From Pseudomonas sp. Irchel 3E20 (GTDB lineage Bacteria > Pseudomonadota > Gammaproteobacteria > Pseudomonadales > Pseudomonadaceae), in NCBI RefSeq assembly GCF_900187645.1, contig NZ_FYEE01000002.1, positions 566,639 to 630,638 on the forward strand: 64,000 nucleotides of DNA. Direction: 5' to 3'. The position numbers and the translations under genes are program-made. This document shows, piece after piece, positions 1 through 9,385 of this stretch (positions within the stretch are counted from its first letter, which is position 1; every line of letters begins with the position of its first letter). The notes beneath the pieces were generated by a model. That model saw only the letters and a program-made list of their open reading frames with translations, did no database searches and was not told the DNA's origin.

Positions 1-59
1 GAGCAGAGGATCTGCTCTTGGCAGTGAGTTAAGGGGGCGGGAAGTTCTGAGAGGGCGTT

Positions 60-88
60 AAAACCAGTCACTGTAGGTGACTGGTTTT
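60..88 (-). terminator. Hairpin downstream of immunity gene
   Basis: A perfect 12-bp inverted repeat (AAAACCAGTCAC / GTGACTGGTTTT) with a 5-nt loop lies 7 nt past the stop codon of the immunity gene. On the minus strand the stem ends in TTTT. It is a likely intrinsic terminator for the effector/immunity pair. Confidence 0.65.
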
Positions 89-95
89 GTACTCT

Positions 96-479
96 TCAAT
101 TTGTCCAGTTCATATATTGTCCTATGCCCCAAGTCACAAACATAAAAGCCACGCTGAACGCCAAAAAACCGTACTGGCGGGTGATTGTTTTCTTTAGTTT
201 TTTGGGGAAGTTTTCAATGTCGCTGAGATCGGCTCCGCCATCTCTCAAGTAGAGTTTTGGAGCCGTCAAAATGCCAGAGACAGCTCCCATCATAAACAGT
301 CGTCCGAATGGATCATTTCCCATTAGTGGTCTTCTGATTTGAATGGCGCGGCAGTTTGAAAGGTGTTTTAGGATTTCATCCATCTTTGTGTAGCTGGTGT
401 GCAGCCAAAAACCCAAAGATAAAAATACGGATATGAACATAAGTGTCAGGCTATAGAAGTATAAGTTAGGCAAGGTCAC
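96..479 (-). CDS. Putative membrane immunity protein of the PAAR effector
   Basis: About 127 residues from a GTG start that overlaps the TGA stop of the effector gene (GTGA junction), which implies translational coupling. An upstream extension of this frame would run inside the effector and is rejected. Two hydrophobic segments are visible, at about residues 5-24 and 104-122, with a charged central part between them. A small two-helix membrane protein directly after a PAAR effector with a hydrophobic Gly-rich C terminus is the usual arrangement for immunity against a membrane-acting toxin. No family is recognised, so the role rests on position and topology. Confidence 0.6.
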   Translation of the reverse strand: MTLPNLYFYSLTLMFISVFLSLGFWLHTSYTKMDEILKHLSNCRAIQIRRPLMGNDPFGRLFMMGAVSGILTAPKLYLRDGGADLSDIENFPKKLKKTITRQYGFLAFSVAFMFVTWGIGQYMNWTN

Positions 480-1927
480 TGGCTCATTAAGTAAAGTTGT
501 TCGCCATAAGTTTCGCCGACAGCTTCTCCAATCTTTCCCCCTGCTAGCGAAGCGCCGCCTACGACGACAAGCCCACAGATAATACCGCCGACAACAAATG
601 TTCCTGCGCCAATTGCTGCACATAGGGTGGTAGATGCTGCACCGGAAACCAATGCACCGGCTATTGCTCCGCCTGCCAATCCTCCTGTGAATTTTCCGCT
701 TTCTGTGAATTTCACCTTTTGACAGTCCTTCTCCCGACCCACCTCACAAGCCTCCTGAACTTTCAGCACCGACGCGGATGCCCCCAGCCCAATGCCAATC
801 CAGCCGCCTGCATTTATGTATTTACTGGCCTTGGCGACGCCATCAATGTGGGTGGAATACCCCGGAATACTTCCCGGTGCCCCTGCTTTGCTCCAATGGT
901 GCACCAGGCTACGGCTAGAGATGCCCAAGGCGTTTTTCAGCTTGGGGTGATCGGGTATCCCTACACCCTTGCGCACAAGCGGGCCAAGGCTATTGTCCAG
1001 TTGAGACATTAAAAGTTCTCGGTGCGCAAAGAACTCGGACGTTTGCAATTTTCCATGTTGTTGGAAAGTTCTCTGATGCAGTGCCTCTAATTCCGTCAAG
1101 GTCAATTTCAAGTTGTCCAAGTGCTTTGAAAACATGACCTCTCCAATGCCGATGGCCGTTGCTCCCTCGGATAGAAAGTGTTCAATCTCGTCGTGATGGC
1201 GCGCCATAAAAGTCGACTCATCATCACTTAGCGGCTCCAGGGCATTGTTAACTCTCTGCGCAGCCTCCATCAGTAGCGATTCTTCTCGGGTGCACTGGAA
1301 GTTCTGTGGGTCACTCAATACAACCATTTGGCCGGGCTTGGCGAAGTTCGACAGATGGGGGTTCAGCGTGCGGAACTTAGCCAATACTGCGGCATTGGGG
1401 TGTGGGAACAGAAGCGCCTCTAACTCTGCTCGAGGCATTGGGTTTTGCACGATGTGGAAGCCTGGTTCCGCAGCTTCAGTCGGTGTTGCAGTGGGTGTTT
1501 TGGACGCTGATGTAGCGCCCGCAAACCTTTGGGGCGGCAGCTCTCGAATCAAGTCGCCCTGGTAATCGCCGGCGTTCATGGCCTGTGTCCAACTGCGCGA
1601 CGCCTCCTGGGCCTGGGCGGCATGTTGCGGGGCGATAGCCGTGAGGCTTTCCTCCACGCTCATCCTGCTTTGCGTCGCCAGCAGTCGGTTGCTACCCAGA
1701 GGGCAGCCGCATTGCACGACATGCCCTTCGCTCGCCACCGCCAGCCCGCCAACCGTAAAGGAGTCATGCCCCTCAGCGATGTAACCCACGGTCTTACATC
1801 GTGGGCACGTCACCAGATCGCCAACCCTGGCGACCGGGGGACCGTACAGGGTCGTGGATGCCGCTGAAAAAACCACTTTCCCGCCAGTGGTGGTCGGGTC
1901 TCCCTCTCTGACAACGTAGTACTCCAT
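476..1927 (-). CDS. PAAR-domain protein, putative T6SS membrane-acting effector
   Basis: 483 residues, ATG start with an AAGGA Shine-Dalgarno. Residues 1-90 form a PAAR domain, the conical cap of a type VI secretion VgrG spike that carries effectors. Residues about 155-207 look LysM-like. A charged helical middle follows, and residues about 372-475 are Gly/Ala-rich and hydrophobic, as in pore-forming toxins. The gene ends in an overlap with a small membrane-protein gene, the probable immunity gene. No VgrG, chaperone or T6SS structural gene is nearby, so this is an orphan cassette relying on a secretion system elsewhere. The pore-forming activity is inferred from composition only; no catalytic motif was seen. 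Confidence 0.7.
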   Translation of the reverse strand: MEYYVVREGDPTTTGGKVVFSAASTTLYGPPVARVGDLVTCPRCKTVGYIAEGHDSFTVGGLAVASEGHVVQCGCPLGSNRLLATQSRMSVEESLTAIAPQHAAQAQEASRSWTQAMNAGDYQGDLIRELPPQRFAGATSASKTPTATPTEAAEPGFHIVQNPMPRAELEALLFPHPNAAVLAKFRTLNPHLSNFAKPGQMVVLSDPQNFQCTREESLLMEAAQRVNNALEPLSDDESTFMARHHDEIEHFLSEGATAIGIGEVMFSKHLDNLKLTLTELEALHQRTFQQHGKLQTSEFFAHRELLMSQLDNSLGPLVRKGVGIPDHPKLKNALGISSRSLVHHWSKAGAPGSIPGYSTHIDGVAKASKYINAGGWIGIGLGASASVLKVQEACEVGREKDCQKVKFTESGKFTGGLAGGAIAGALVSGAASTTLCAAIGAGTFVVGGIICGLVVVGGASLAGGKIGEAVGETYGEQLYLMSQ

Positions 1928-2155
1928 GGCAAATCCTTGTTATTGGAATGAGCCAAAAAGGCTAACAAACAGGGTGCTTTCAGTAATGTCGGACGCTTCC
2001 CGATTGCGCTGCTTAAAAGACCTACAGTTTTTGGAGGTGAGCGCAGATGTTCTCCTACGCAGCTGAGAACTTAAGGGCACAGCCAGTCGGCGCAGCGATA
2101 AGGTGCGGTGGTAGGAATACGTTGGTGGTGCGGGGGGCTTGCTTGAAGCCATGCC

Positions 2156-2483
2156 ACATGGATGATCAGCCTGCTGACGATGGCGGCAGTGGGTGCGCTT
2201 GATCGCATCTTTTAGGCCAGGCTTCAACTACAGCAAGGCGGAGGTGATGCTCATGGATCTCCGGCAGCCAGGTGAGTACACCGACGATCTGTTTGCGAGA
2301 TCGCAGCCGGGAGAGTCGACGCGGGTCATGGCTGTGCTGGATCAGATCAATGAGCGTTGGGGCACGGGAACGCTTCGATCCGCGAGTGTGCCAGGCAACC
2401 CTGAGGGGGGTATGCAGCGGGAGATGATGAGTCAGAGTTATGCCACGAAGCTTGACCCGCTTTGGGCTGTGACCTGTAAGTAA
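2156..2483 (+). pseudogene. Decayed 3' end of a umuC/rulB error-prone polymerase gene
   Basis: From 2193 the frame reads about 96 residues matching the C-terminal part of Pseudomonas UmuC/RulB proteins (SKAEVMLMDL, then a VLDQIN segment, then MMSQSYATKLDPLW near the end). Homology continues upstream in other frames: AAVGALDRIF is read to 2212 and is shifted from the next block by one extra T before AGGCCAGGC, and a further DDQ/LLTM block near 2160-2180 needs more shifts. The N-terminal ~300 residues of the polymerase are absent. Known biology: rulAB loci are insertion hotspots in Pseudomonas. The 1928-2155 stretch before it holds no recognisable gene. Confidence 0.75.
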
Positions 2484-2632
2484 CTCCTGTCAGCTGTTGC
2501 GAGTAGCTGTTTTCGGCCAAAAGCGGTCTTGAGCCGAGCCGCCGGGGCGTCTCGGCCCTTCGGGCATTCATCCTTCACACCTACGGGCTTCGGCACGCGC
2601 GCACCGCTTGCTAGGGAGCGCACCACTCCTCG

Positions 2633-3253
2633 TTAATCTGTAACCTGCGGGCAAGGGTTAAAAACCTCGGTTACGTCGAGTGTTGTATGCCACGGGATGG
2701 CAGTGCCTGGCACCATTCCGCCTACGGTTTGCTGTCGGCCCGACTTGCGCACATATCCGCCATCCGTCCCAGTGAAGACGTGCTGCCCTGGCTTCGTCAG
2801 ATAATCAAAGAAACTGAGTTTCACAGGCACATTCATTTGCCCGCCCGGTGTAATGACGGCGAGCATGATCGCGCGGTCTTTGGTGAATACAAAGAACGGT
2901 TCGACTCCAGTGCGACCACCAACTGTCTTCACGCACTGCACTTGTTCTGGGAGGATGCGTGCGGTTTCAGTGTAGGTGTGGTTGTTGTAGAGGCTAAGGA
3001 TCAGGCCTTTGCTGGTCAACACTCCCAGGCCTTGAGTAACTCTGCAGATGCCTTCGCTTCCATATGGGGACAAGCACCAGTTCGTTTCCGACACGGCTTG
3101 AATATCCGATGGTGCAATTTTCAGATCGCGCTGGATTTGGGCTTTTGATTCCGGCGTGTCGTAAGGGATCATCACGCATCCACCGACTGTCACTGCTGCG
3201 ATGAGGCCTATGGCCGCAGCTACGTTTTGAACTGATGATTTGAAGGTGTTCAT
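2633..3253 (-). CDS. Hypothetical lipoprotein
   Basis: 206 residues from an ATG preceded by AAGGAGAG at good spacing; the longer open frame to 3505 has no such signal. The N terminus is a type II signal peptide with a VGGC lipobox (Cys about residue 26), so the protein should be lipid-anchored. The rest has scattered Cys residues and a basic GG-rich tail. No family recognised. Directly upstream is a fragment identical to the 3' end of a second lipoprotein gene (16228-16749), which suggests the two were once neighbours. Function unknown. Confidence 0.6.
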   Translation of the reverse strand: MNTFKSSVQNVAAAIGLIAAVTVGGCVMIPYDTPESKAQIQRDLKIAPSDIQAVSETNWCLSPYGSEGICRVTQGLGVLTSKGLILSLYNNHTYTETARILPEQVQCVKTVGGRTGVEPFFVFTKDRAIMLAVITPGGQMNVPVKLSFFDYLTKPGQHVFTGTDGGYVRKSGRQQTVGGMVPGTAIPWHTTLDVTEVFNPCPQVTD

Positions 3254-3466
3254 TGTTCGCTCTCCTTGCTGTATTGCCACCACTGGAAGGCTGCGGCGAT
3301 TTTGGTAGCGAACCTTACGGCATGGGCGGCAAGCGGTCATCCTCGTGCTGATAGCTGGATCGGTAGATGACTTGACTGGACGCTTACAGTCAGCATGCAG
3401 GTAGCCTGGAAAACTGATTTTTTCAACACAATCGGCCGCTTTCAGCCGGTCGTGGATGGAAGAAAC

Positions 3467-3644
3467 CGACCCAATGCGGCCGTTTCCTAACACCCAGGCA
3501 CTCATTCCCAGTCAGCGGAGCAAATGGTCGGATGATCATTAATCGCGGTGGCCATGCGTCATTATCGGGGCACAACAATAGGAACGAATATCGGTGTCGG
3601 CGGAGCCGGTGGCATCATCATTCCATCGCTTTTCACCACATTCA
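3467..3644. repeat. 178-bp direct repeat, left copy
   Basis: Matches 16133-16310 over 178 bp with one mismatch that I can see (GCAAAT here, GCCAAT in the other copy). It contains the last ~83 bp of the lipoprotein gene whose longer copy is at 16228-16749, plus ~95 bp of its downstream DNA. The two copies bound a 12.5-kb accessory segment. The flanking sequences on both sides are unrelated. Confidence 0.9.
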
Positions 3645-3687
3645 TTCTGGCCAATAGCAGCCATTCATGGACGACTTTTATCGACCG

Positions 3688-3845
3688 AGGCTGTGTAAAA
3701 ACACTTTCGTGCAGATACAGCAATCAAAATCGGCGCGAAAACCACGTTCCTACGCAAAATCCAGGTCTGCTGACCAACCGAACGTCTGCAGATTTAACCT
3801 AGAAGCGAGGCCTTCAAAACGGCGCCTGCGTTTTTACACAGCCTC
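3688..3845. mobile_element. Short IS-derived element with 16-bp terminal inverted repeats
   Basis: GAGGCTGTGTAAAAAC at 3688-3703 and its exact complement at 3830-3845 bound a 158-bp segment with no complete transposase. This is a solo deletion derivative or MITE of an IS with this terminus. A clear target duplication is not visible: CGAC occurs near both ends but is not placed as a clean duplication. It lies 43 bp from the left 178-bp repeat. The stretch 3846-3975 shows nothing recognisable. Confidence 0.65.
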
Positions 3846-3975
3846 GACCTTTAGCTGCCGGTCAGCACAGGCATAGTCCGGCAGTAGCGTCGTTAAGGAA
3901 AGTTCGTTTCTGAGGATAGGCAGGTGTTGCAATCGTCTCAGGTTGGCGGCGTTTTGCTGCCAAAGTTAAATGGCG

Positions 3976-4494
3976 TTAAAGCGCTTTCTGCCGACAGTGC
4001 AGCAGGGCCTCGCTTATCATGGCATGGACCAATGAGGGAGAAACGCCGAGGATCTTTGCGATTTCATTCTGTTTCATGCCGTGGATGCGGCACATTTCGA
4101 ACGCATACCGGGTGCGTTCCGGCAAATCGGACAATGCGTCGGAAACCCTTTCCAGTACTTGTTGATCCGACACCAATGCTTCCGGTGTATCCGCCTGCGG
4201 GCCGGACATTTCGCTGCTGTCATCTTCGTGGACGATCCAGCGCTCCTCGAACTGACGGCGACGGTAATGGTCGATGGACAGGTTGCGCACGATGCGCGTG
4301 AGGTATGAGGCTTGCGACTTGATCAGCCCACTGGTGTCAGCCCCACCCATTTTCAGAAACGCTTCATGGACAATGTCTTCGGCCTGGCTGCGACATCCGG
4401 TAATTCGTGCCGCGAGTCCAATCAAGCGCTGACGTCGCTCAAAGAACACCTCAAGCAATTGGGTATCGCTCCCCGCCGTATTAGGCTTTTGCAT
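3976..4494 (-). CDS. ECF sigma factor, FecI/FpvI-like iron-starvation type
   Basis: 172 residues from ATG (MQKPNTAG...), the usual FecI length; the longer frame to 4566 lacks a good ribosome site. Region 2 is seen in the FFERRQRLIGLAARI and AEDIVHEAFLKM motifs, and region 4 as a helix-turn-helix (MKQNEIAKILGVSPSLVHAMI) near the C terminus. It should direct RNA polymerase to the TonB-receptor gene nearby once the FecR partner relays ligand binding. It is transcribed away from fecR and the receptor, like fpvI relative to fpvR in P. aeruginosa, with a probable Fur site in front. Confidence 0.9.
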   Translation of the reverse strand: MQKPNTAGSDTQLLEVFFERRQRLIGLAARITGCRSQAEDIVHEAFLKMGGADTSGLIKSQASYLTRIVRNLSIDHYRRRQFEERWIVHEDDSSEMSGPQADTPEALVSDQQVLERVSDALSDLPERTRYAFEMCRIHGMKQNEIAKILGVSPSLVHAMISEALLHCRQKAL

Positions 4495-4540
4495 GATGCA
4501 CCTGAATTGTTTTAGGAATCTGCCAGCGAGGGTCGTGAAT

Positions 4541-4564
4541 TTATTCTTATTAAGAATTATTTGC
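4541..4564 (-). promoter_or_regulatory. Probable Fur box in the fecI/fecR intergenic region
   Basis: An AT-rich imperfect palindrome centred on ATTCTTATTAAGAAT (7-bp arms), extended on the minus strand to GCAAATAATTCTTAATAAG. It resembles Pseudomonas Fur sites, which often begin GCAAATGATT. It sits 47-70 nt upstream of the sigma-factor ATG in the 203-nt gap to fecR, so it could repress both promoters when iron is abundant. Assigned by eye. Confidence 0.55.
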
Positions 4565-4697
4565 AATCACTGCCCGAAGTCGTTCAGCCTGAGTGCCATC
4601 AATTAACGCCGAGGTTAATTTCAACGGCGTGCTGGAACTGAGCCAAAACCGCAGGACATGGAGTAAGCTTGCCGAAATTTTCCTTCTGCCAGTCAAG

Positions 4698-5663
4698 ATG
4701 ACCAATTTTCCCTGCCCGCAGAAAACCACTAGCGAAATAGCTGCCGACTGGTGTGTGCGACTGCATTTCAGTGAGTGCACGGACGCTGATCGCGCCGAGT
4801 TCCGGTGCTGGTATGATGCGGACCCTGCCCATGCGCTCGAGTACACGAAAATGTGCCGAGTATGGGAGGTGAGCGAACAATTGCCGACCAGCCTCGATGT
4901 CGACAGATCGGGGCGCTCGCGTTGGAGCCAGCCATTATTCTGGATGGCGCGTGCGGCGGTGGTGTTGGCGGCGGTGGGGGGCGTCTGGGGTACAGGCTGG
5001 TCAGCGGGTCTGCTGCCTGGCAGTGTTCGCTATTTCACCGCGCAGGAAGTCCGTCGACAAGTTGAGTTGCCTGATCACAGTCAAGTGCAACTCAATCAGC
5101 GTACTGGGCTTGTCTACCTCGGTTTTCGCGATCAACGCCAGGTACTGCTACGTGATGGCGAGGCTTTTTTTGATGTGGAGCACGATCTTGAAAAGCCGTT
5201 CGTGATTCGTGCTGAAAACGCCACTATCAGAGTCACCGGTACTCATTTCAATGTCTGGACCGGACAAGAGCTGACCACGGTTACCGTCACCCAGGGCTCG
5301 GTGCTGGCTTCGAGCGACAAAGGCAGCCCGGATAACAATCAGGGCACGGTGCTCACCGCCGGCATGCAGGCAGCATTCAGCCCTGGTCATCTGGCGCAAT
5401 TGGCTCGCATCGATCCCGCCAGGGCCGCTGCCTGGCGCGATGGCAAGCTGATGCTCGATGGGGTCAGCCTGCGCGAAGCGCTGCCCCAGATCAACCGCTA
5501 CCTTGACGTACCGTTGAAGCTGGCGAGCAGCGAGGTCGGTGACCTGCGCATCGGCGGCACCTACAACATCAGCGAGCTTGACCAACTGGTCGTCGGGCTG
5601 CCGAAGATACTCCCGGTAAAGTTGCGCCACAGCGATGAGGCGACCCTGTTGTTCAGTCGCTGA
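4698..5663 (+). CDS. FecR-family anti-sigma/sigma regulator
   Basis: About 321 residues from the ATG at 4698 (MTNFPCPQKTT...), which begins the DUF4880-like N-terminal sigma-binding region (IAADWCVRLHF, HALEYTKMCRVWE). One membrane segment is near residues 85-105. The periplasmic FecR domain follows with the typical G-F-D-V and VTGTHFNVW motifs, and the C terminus resembles the DUF4974/STN-interacting part. In FecI-FecR-receptor systems it senses the receptor's STN domain and controls the sigma factor. The receptor gene begins 98 nt downstream on the same strand, so co-transcription is likely. The Shine-Dalgarno is weak, so the start is uncertain. Confidence 0.85.
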   Translation: MTNFPCPQKTTSEIAADWCVRLHFSECTDADRAEFRCWYDADPAHALEYTKMCRVWEVSEQLPTSLDVDRSGRSRWSQPLFWMARAAVVLAAVGGVWGTGWSAGLLPGSVRYFTAQEVRRQVELPDHSQVQLNQRTGLVYLGFRDQRQVLLRDGEAFFDVEHDLEKPFVIRAENATIRVTGTHFNVWTGQELTTVTVTQGSVLASSDKGSPDNNQGTVLTAGMQAAFSPGHLAQLARIDPARAAAWRDGKLMLDGVSLREALPQINRYLDVPLKLASSEVGDLRIGGTYNISELDQLVVGLPKILPVKLRHSDEATLLFSR

Positions 5664-5761
5664 AACCTGCCCACTGGATTTCTTTTTCGTGATTTCCTGA
5701 ACAAATCACACGCTCATTCGTCGATCCGGCATGCCCTTAACATCAAGCTACCGGAACCATT

Positions 5762-8140
5762 ATGAGCGCCTATCCACTGAATCGACCCGCCCTGCAACTG
5801 CGCTGCTGCATTGCCGCCGCCATTCTGGGCCTCACATTGGTGACAGCGGTACCGGCAATGGCCGAGCCGGCCCGAGTTAACATCCCTTCGCAGGCGCTGT
5901 CGTCGGCGCTTTCCGATCTGGCCAGGCAGACCAACCTGCAGATCATCTACAGTGAGGACACGGTGTCCGGGATTCGAAGTCGTGACGTCGCCGGAGAGAT
6001 GGAGCCGGAGGCTGCACTTCGCCAGTTGCTGGGCGGGTCAACAATTGTCTACCAGATCGAAGGTAATCATGTGACCTTGCAGGGTCGCAGTGACGACTCG
6101 ACGATGGCATTACCTGTCACCAGCATCGTCGGTCAGGCCTACAGTTCTGTAAGTCCTGACGACGGCTATATCGCCAAGCGCGCCTCTGCTGGCACCAAGA
6201 CCGACACGCCTCTGGTTGAAACGCCATACTCGGTTTCTGTGGTTACCCGTGAGCAAATTAAAGCCCAGCAGCCCAAGACCATCGCCCAAGCCCTGCGTTA
6301 TACGCCGGGCGTCAATGCCGAAATCTCCGGTCCTCAGTTCGTTACCGACCAGTTGACCATTCGCGGTTTTCAGCAGGGCACCGGACGCATGTTGCGTGAT
6401 GGAACGCGCACCTTCTTGCCCGAGTTTCTCGGCTGGGACGCCCCCGAACCTTATGGCCTGGAACGAATTGAAGTGCTGCGCGGTGCCAGTTCGGTACTTT
6501 ACGGAGCTTCCGATCCAGGTGGACAGATCAATCTGGTGACAAAGCGCCCGACGATCGAGCCACTGCATGAAGTGCAGTTGCAAATGGGCAACCACAACTA
6601 TCAGCAGGGCGCCTTTGATCTGGGGGATGCACTGGACGAGGAGGGCATCTGGAGTTACAGGCTGACTGGCCTGTTCCGGGAAGCCGATGCCCAGACCGAC
6701 CACATTACTAACCGTCGTCAGTACATCGCCCCAGCCATCAGCTACCGTCCCAGCGACAACACCGAGCTGACGTTCCTGGGCGAGTACCAGAAGCAGACCG
6801 GCAACTTCGCCAACCTGCTGCCGGCCGATGGCACTGTGTTTCGCGACCCTCGTGGACGCCTGGACCGCGACACCTACGTGGGCGACACCGCGTCTGACTT
6901 CATGACCAACGAAAAGACTTCTCTGGGCTACGTGTTCGAACATCAATTCAACGAAGTCTGGACGGCGCGACAGAACGTGCGTTACAGCGACTATCGCCAA
7001 GCCAGTTCCGAGATCGCCATTTTCGGGCCAGCGGGCGACCAGTACTCGCGCTACAACGATCAGCGCAAGGGCGACGGTCATCTGTTCACTATGGACAACC
7101 AGATACAGGCCAACTTCGCCACGGGCCCGCTCGAACACACGCTGTTGACCGGCGTCGACTACAACAACGGCAAGTTTGATCAGGAGCAATCGCTGAACTT
7201 CATCTTGGAAAGCTTCGACGTGTTCAATCCGGTCAACGGGCAGCCATTGACCTTCGTTCCGTTCAGCGCCGCCAGCTACGAACAGAAAATGTCGCAAACC
7301 GGTGTCTACCTGCAGGATCAGTTTAAAGTTGACAAGTGGGTGTTCCTCCTGGGCGGTCGCTACGATTGGGCCAGCAACCAGAAGGACGACCGCGCTCCGC
7401 AAACCCAGAAGGATGAGAAGTTCAGCGGTCGCGCCGGTATTGTCTACCTCTTCGACAATGGCCTGGCTCCCTATGCCAGCTACAGCGAATCGTTCCTGCC
7501 GGTCATGGGCTTTACCGCTAACAATTCGCAACTTAATCCGGAAATCGGCAAACAATACGAAGTGGGCCTCAAGTACGAACCGCCAGGGACCAACAGCCTC
7601 TACACCATTGCCTGGTTCGACCTCACCAAACAGAACGCCACCGAGAACGTTGGCGGCTTCTCCCGCCAGGAAGGTGAGGTTCGTTCCAAAGGTGTGGAGT
7701 TCGAGGCCAAGACCGAAATCACCCAGGGTTTCAATCTGATCGGCAGTTACACCTGGAATGATGTTGAAGTCACTCAATCGGAAACCGGCAACAAGGGTAA
7801 TACGCCGTTTCGGGTGCCAGAGCACATGGCGTCGCTGTGGGGTGATTACATCGTCCAAAGTGGCTCGCTGGCTGGCTTGCGTCTGGGTGCTGGCGCCCGT
7901 TACGTGGGCAGCACATTCGGCGATTCGGCCAACAGTTTCAAAGTGGACAGCTATTCCGTGGTCGACGCACTGGTCAGCTATCAACTCGGCAAGGTCGATG
8001 CTTCGCTGGAGGGCGTAGAAGTGTCGTTGAACGCCACGAACCTGTTCGACGAAGAGTACGTGGCCGGTTGCTTCAGCACCGTGGGCTGCCAGTACGGACA
8101 GCAACGTACTGTCTACGGCACGGTGAGTTACAACTGGTAA
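5762..8140 (+). CDS. TonB-dependent siderophore receptor with STN signalling domain
   Basis: 792 residues. A signal peptide ends near AMA-EPA (residue ~34). An STN secretin/TonB short N-terminal domain covers ~40-106 (VNIPSQALSSALSDLA). The TonB box/plug region runs ~150-255 (VETPYSVSVVTREQIK, ERIEVLRGASSVLYG) and the rest is a 22-strand outer-membrane barrel ending in the aromatic YNW. STN-bearing receptors both import a ferric siderophore and signal its presence to FecR/FecI, whose genes lie just upstream. The style resembles FhuA/FiuA/FoxA-type hydroxamate receptors, but the ligand cannot be read from sequence alone. Confidence 0.93.
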   Translation: MSAYPLNRPALQLRCCIAAAILGLTLVTAVPAMAEPARVNIPSQALSSALSDLARQTNLQIIYSEDTVSGIRSRDVAGEMEPEAALRQLLGGSTIVYQIEGNHVTLQGRSDDSTMALPVTSIVGQAYSSVSPDDGYIAKRASAGTKTDTPLVETPYSVSVVTREQIKAQQPKTIAQALRYTPGVNAEISGPQFVTDQLTIRGFQQGTGRMLRDGTRTFLPEFLGWDAPEPYGLERIEVLRGASSVLYGASDPGGQINLVTKRPTIEPLHEVQLQMGNHNYQQGAFDLGDALDEEGIWSYRLTGLFREADAQTDHITNRRQYIAPAISYRPSDNTELTFLGEYQKQTGNFANLLPADGTVFRDPRGRLDRDTYVGDTASDFMTNEKTSLGYVFEHQFNEVWTARQNVRYSDYRQASSEIAIFGPAGDQYSRYNDQRKGDGHLFTMDNQIQANFATGPLEHTLLTGVDYNNGKFDQEQSLNFILESFDVFNPVNGQPLTFVPFSAASYEQKMSQTGVYLQDQFKVDKWVFLLGGRYDWASNQKDDRAPQTQKDEKFSGRAGIVYLFDNGLAPYASYSESFLPVMGFTANNSQLNPEIGKQYEVGLKYEPPGTNSLYTIAWFDLTKQNATENVGGFSRQEGEVRSKGVEFEAKTEITQGFNLIGSYTWNDVEVTQSETGNKGNTPFRVPEHMASLWGDYIVQSGSLAGLRLGAGARYVGSTFGDSANSFKVDSYSVVDALVSYQLGKVDASLEGVEVSLNATNLFDEEYVAGCFSTVGCQYGQQRTVYGTVSYNW

Positions 8141-8233
8141 GTCCGGGCTGGCCAGATACAGTTTTTTGTACCTGGTCGCCGGCCGTGTCCGGCAACTCTC
8201 GGCAAGCGTGGATCTACAGGAAAAGTACCGAAC

Positions 8234-9385
8234 ATGACCGCCCGATTCTTGCGCAACTGGTATCTGGTGCATAAATGGACCAGTCTGATCGCCACCCTCT
8301 TTTTGTTGTTGCTGTGCCTGACGGGGTTGCCGCTGATCTTTCATGAAGAGATCGAGCACTACTTCGAACCGCACCCGGAACTGCGTCCGCTGACTGCCGA
8401 AGCGCCACGAATCGACTACGACAAGGTGACTGCCAGTGCCTTGGCAGCACGGCCAGGCGAAGTCGTGCGCTTCGTCGGTTTCGACCCGCAAGATCCGCTA
8501 GGCATGGTGATCACTGCAACAAGCCTGGTGCCTCCTCCGCTTGACGGTCACTCTCAGCCGTTCGATACGCGCACCGGGGAGCTGTTCCCGCCGGAGCCGC
8601 CGGATAATGGTTTCATGAACCTGATGCTGCGCCTGCATACCGATTTGTTCGTCGGGCTGCCCGGTTATCTGTTCCTCGGATTCATGGGGCTACTGCTTGT
8701 AGCGTCGCTGGTTTCCGGTGTGGTGGTGTACACGCCGTTCATGCGCAAGCTGGACTTCGCCACCGTGCGCAGCGGGCGTAGTGAACGACTGAAATGGCTG
8801 GACCTGCATAATGTGCTCGGTATCGTCACGCTGGCTTGGGTGGTGGTGGTTGGCATTACCGGCGTGATCAATACCCTGGCGCTGCCCATACAAGGCATGT
8901 GGCAGACGGGCCAGCTGGCGGATATGACTGCGCCCTATAAAGACGCACCACCACTGGAAAGCCTCGGTTCCTTGCACAAGGCGCTGGAATCCGCTCGAAA
9001 CGCGGCGCCTGACATGGAACCGAGTTTCGTGGCGTTTCCGGGTACTCAATTCAGCAGCAAGCATCATTACGCGGTGTTCATGCGCGGTACCACGCCACTC
9101 ACCGCGCGCCTGCTCAAGCCGGCCCTGGTGGACGCGCGAACGAGCGAGCTGACTGACATGCGCGAGATGCCCTTGTATGTGAAAACCTTGCTGGTCTCGC
9201 AACCCCTGCACTTTGGCGATTATGGCGGCTTGCCACTGAAGATCATCTGGGCACTGCTCGACGTGATTACCATCGTCGTCCTGGGCAGCGGTCTGTACCT
9301 CTGGTTGGGCCGACGCAAAGTAACATTGGAAAAGCGCCTTGCTGACCTGAATGCCAATGGCGTGGGAATGGAGGGCAGGGCATGA
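8234..9385 (+). CDS. PepSY-associated TM helix protein, probable siderophore-iron reductase partner
   Basis: 383 residues with a short basic N terminus and four hydrophobic segments (about 13-35, 145-168, 190-215, 335-357). The RNWYLVHKWTSL start and HTDLFVGLPG/LHNVLGIV His motifs mark the PepSY_TM family. Some members (for example FpvG in P. aeruginosa) sit in the inner membrane and help reduce and release iron from imported siderophores. It follows the receptor by 93 nt and overlaps the next small gene by four bases, so it belongs to the same iron-uptake operon. The reductase role is family-based inference. Confidence 0.85.
   Translation: MTARFLRNWYLVHKWTSLIATLFLLLLCLTGLPLIFHEEIEHYFEPHPELRPLTAEAPRIDYDKVTASALAARPGEVVRFVGFDPQDPLGMVITATSLVPPPLDGHSQPFDTRTGELFPPEPPDNGFMNLMLRLHTDLFVGLPGYLFLGFMGLLLVASLVSGVVVYTPFMRKLDFATVRSGRSERLKWLDLHNVLGIVTLAWVVVVGITGVINTLALPIQGMWQTGQLADMTAPYKDAPPLESLGSLHKALESARNAAPDMEPSFVAFPGTQFSSKHHYAVFMRGTTPLTARLLKPALVDARTSELTDMREMPLYVKTLLVSQPLHFGDYGGLPLKIIWALLDVITIVVLGSGLYLWLGRRKVTLEKRLADLNANGVGMEGRA

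Noticed and set aside
3548..3876. Plus-strand frames across the left repeat and IS remnant
   Set aside because: They cross a repeat boundary and an inverted-repeat element and have no homology or ribosome site.
5762..8491. A 793-codon open frame on the minus strand opposite the TonB receptor
   Set aside because: It is the antisense shadow of the receptor gene in high-GC DNA; the plus frame has full family homology and a signal peptide.
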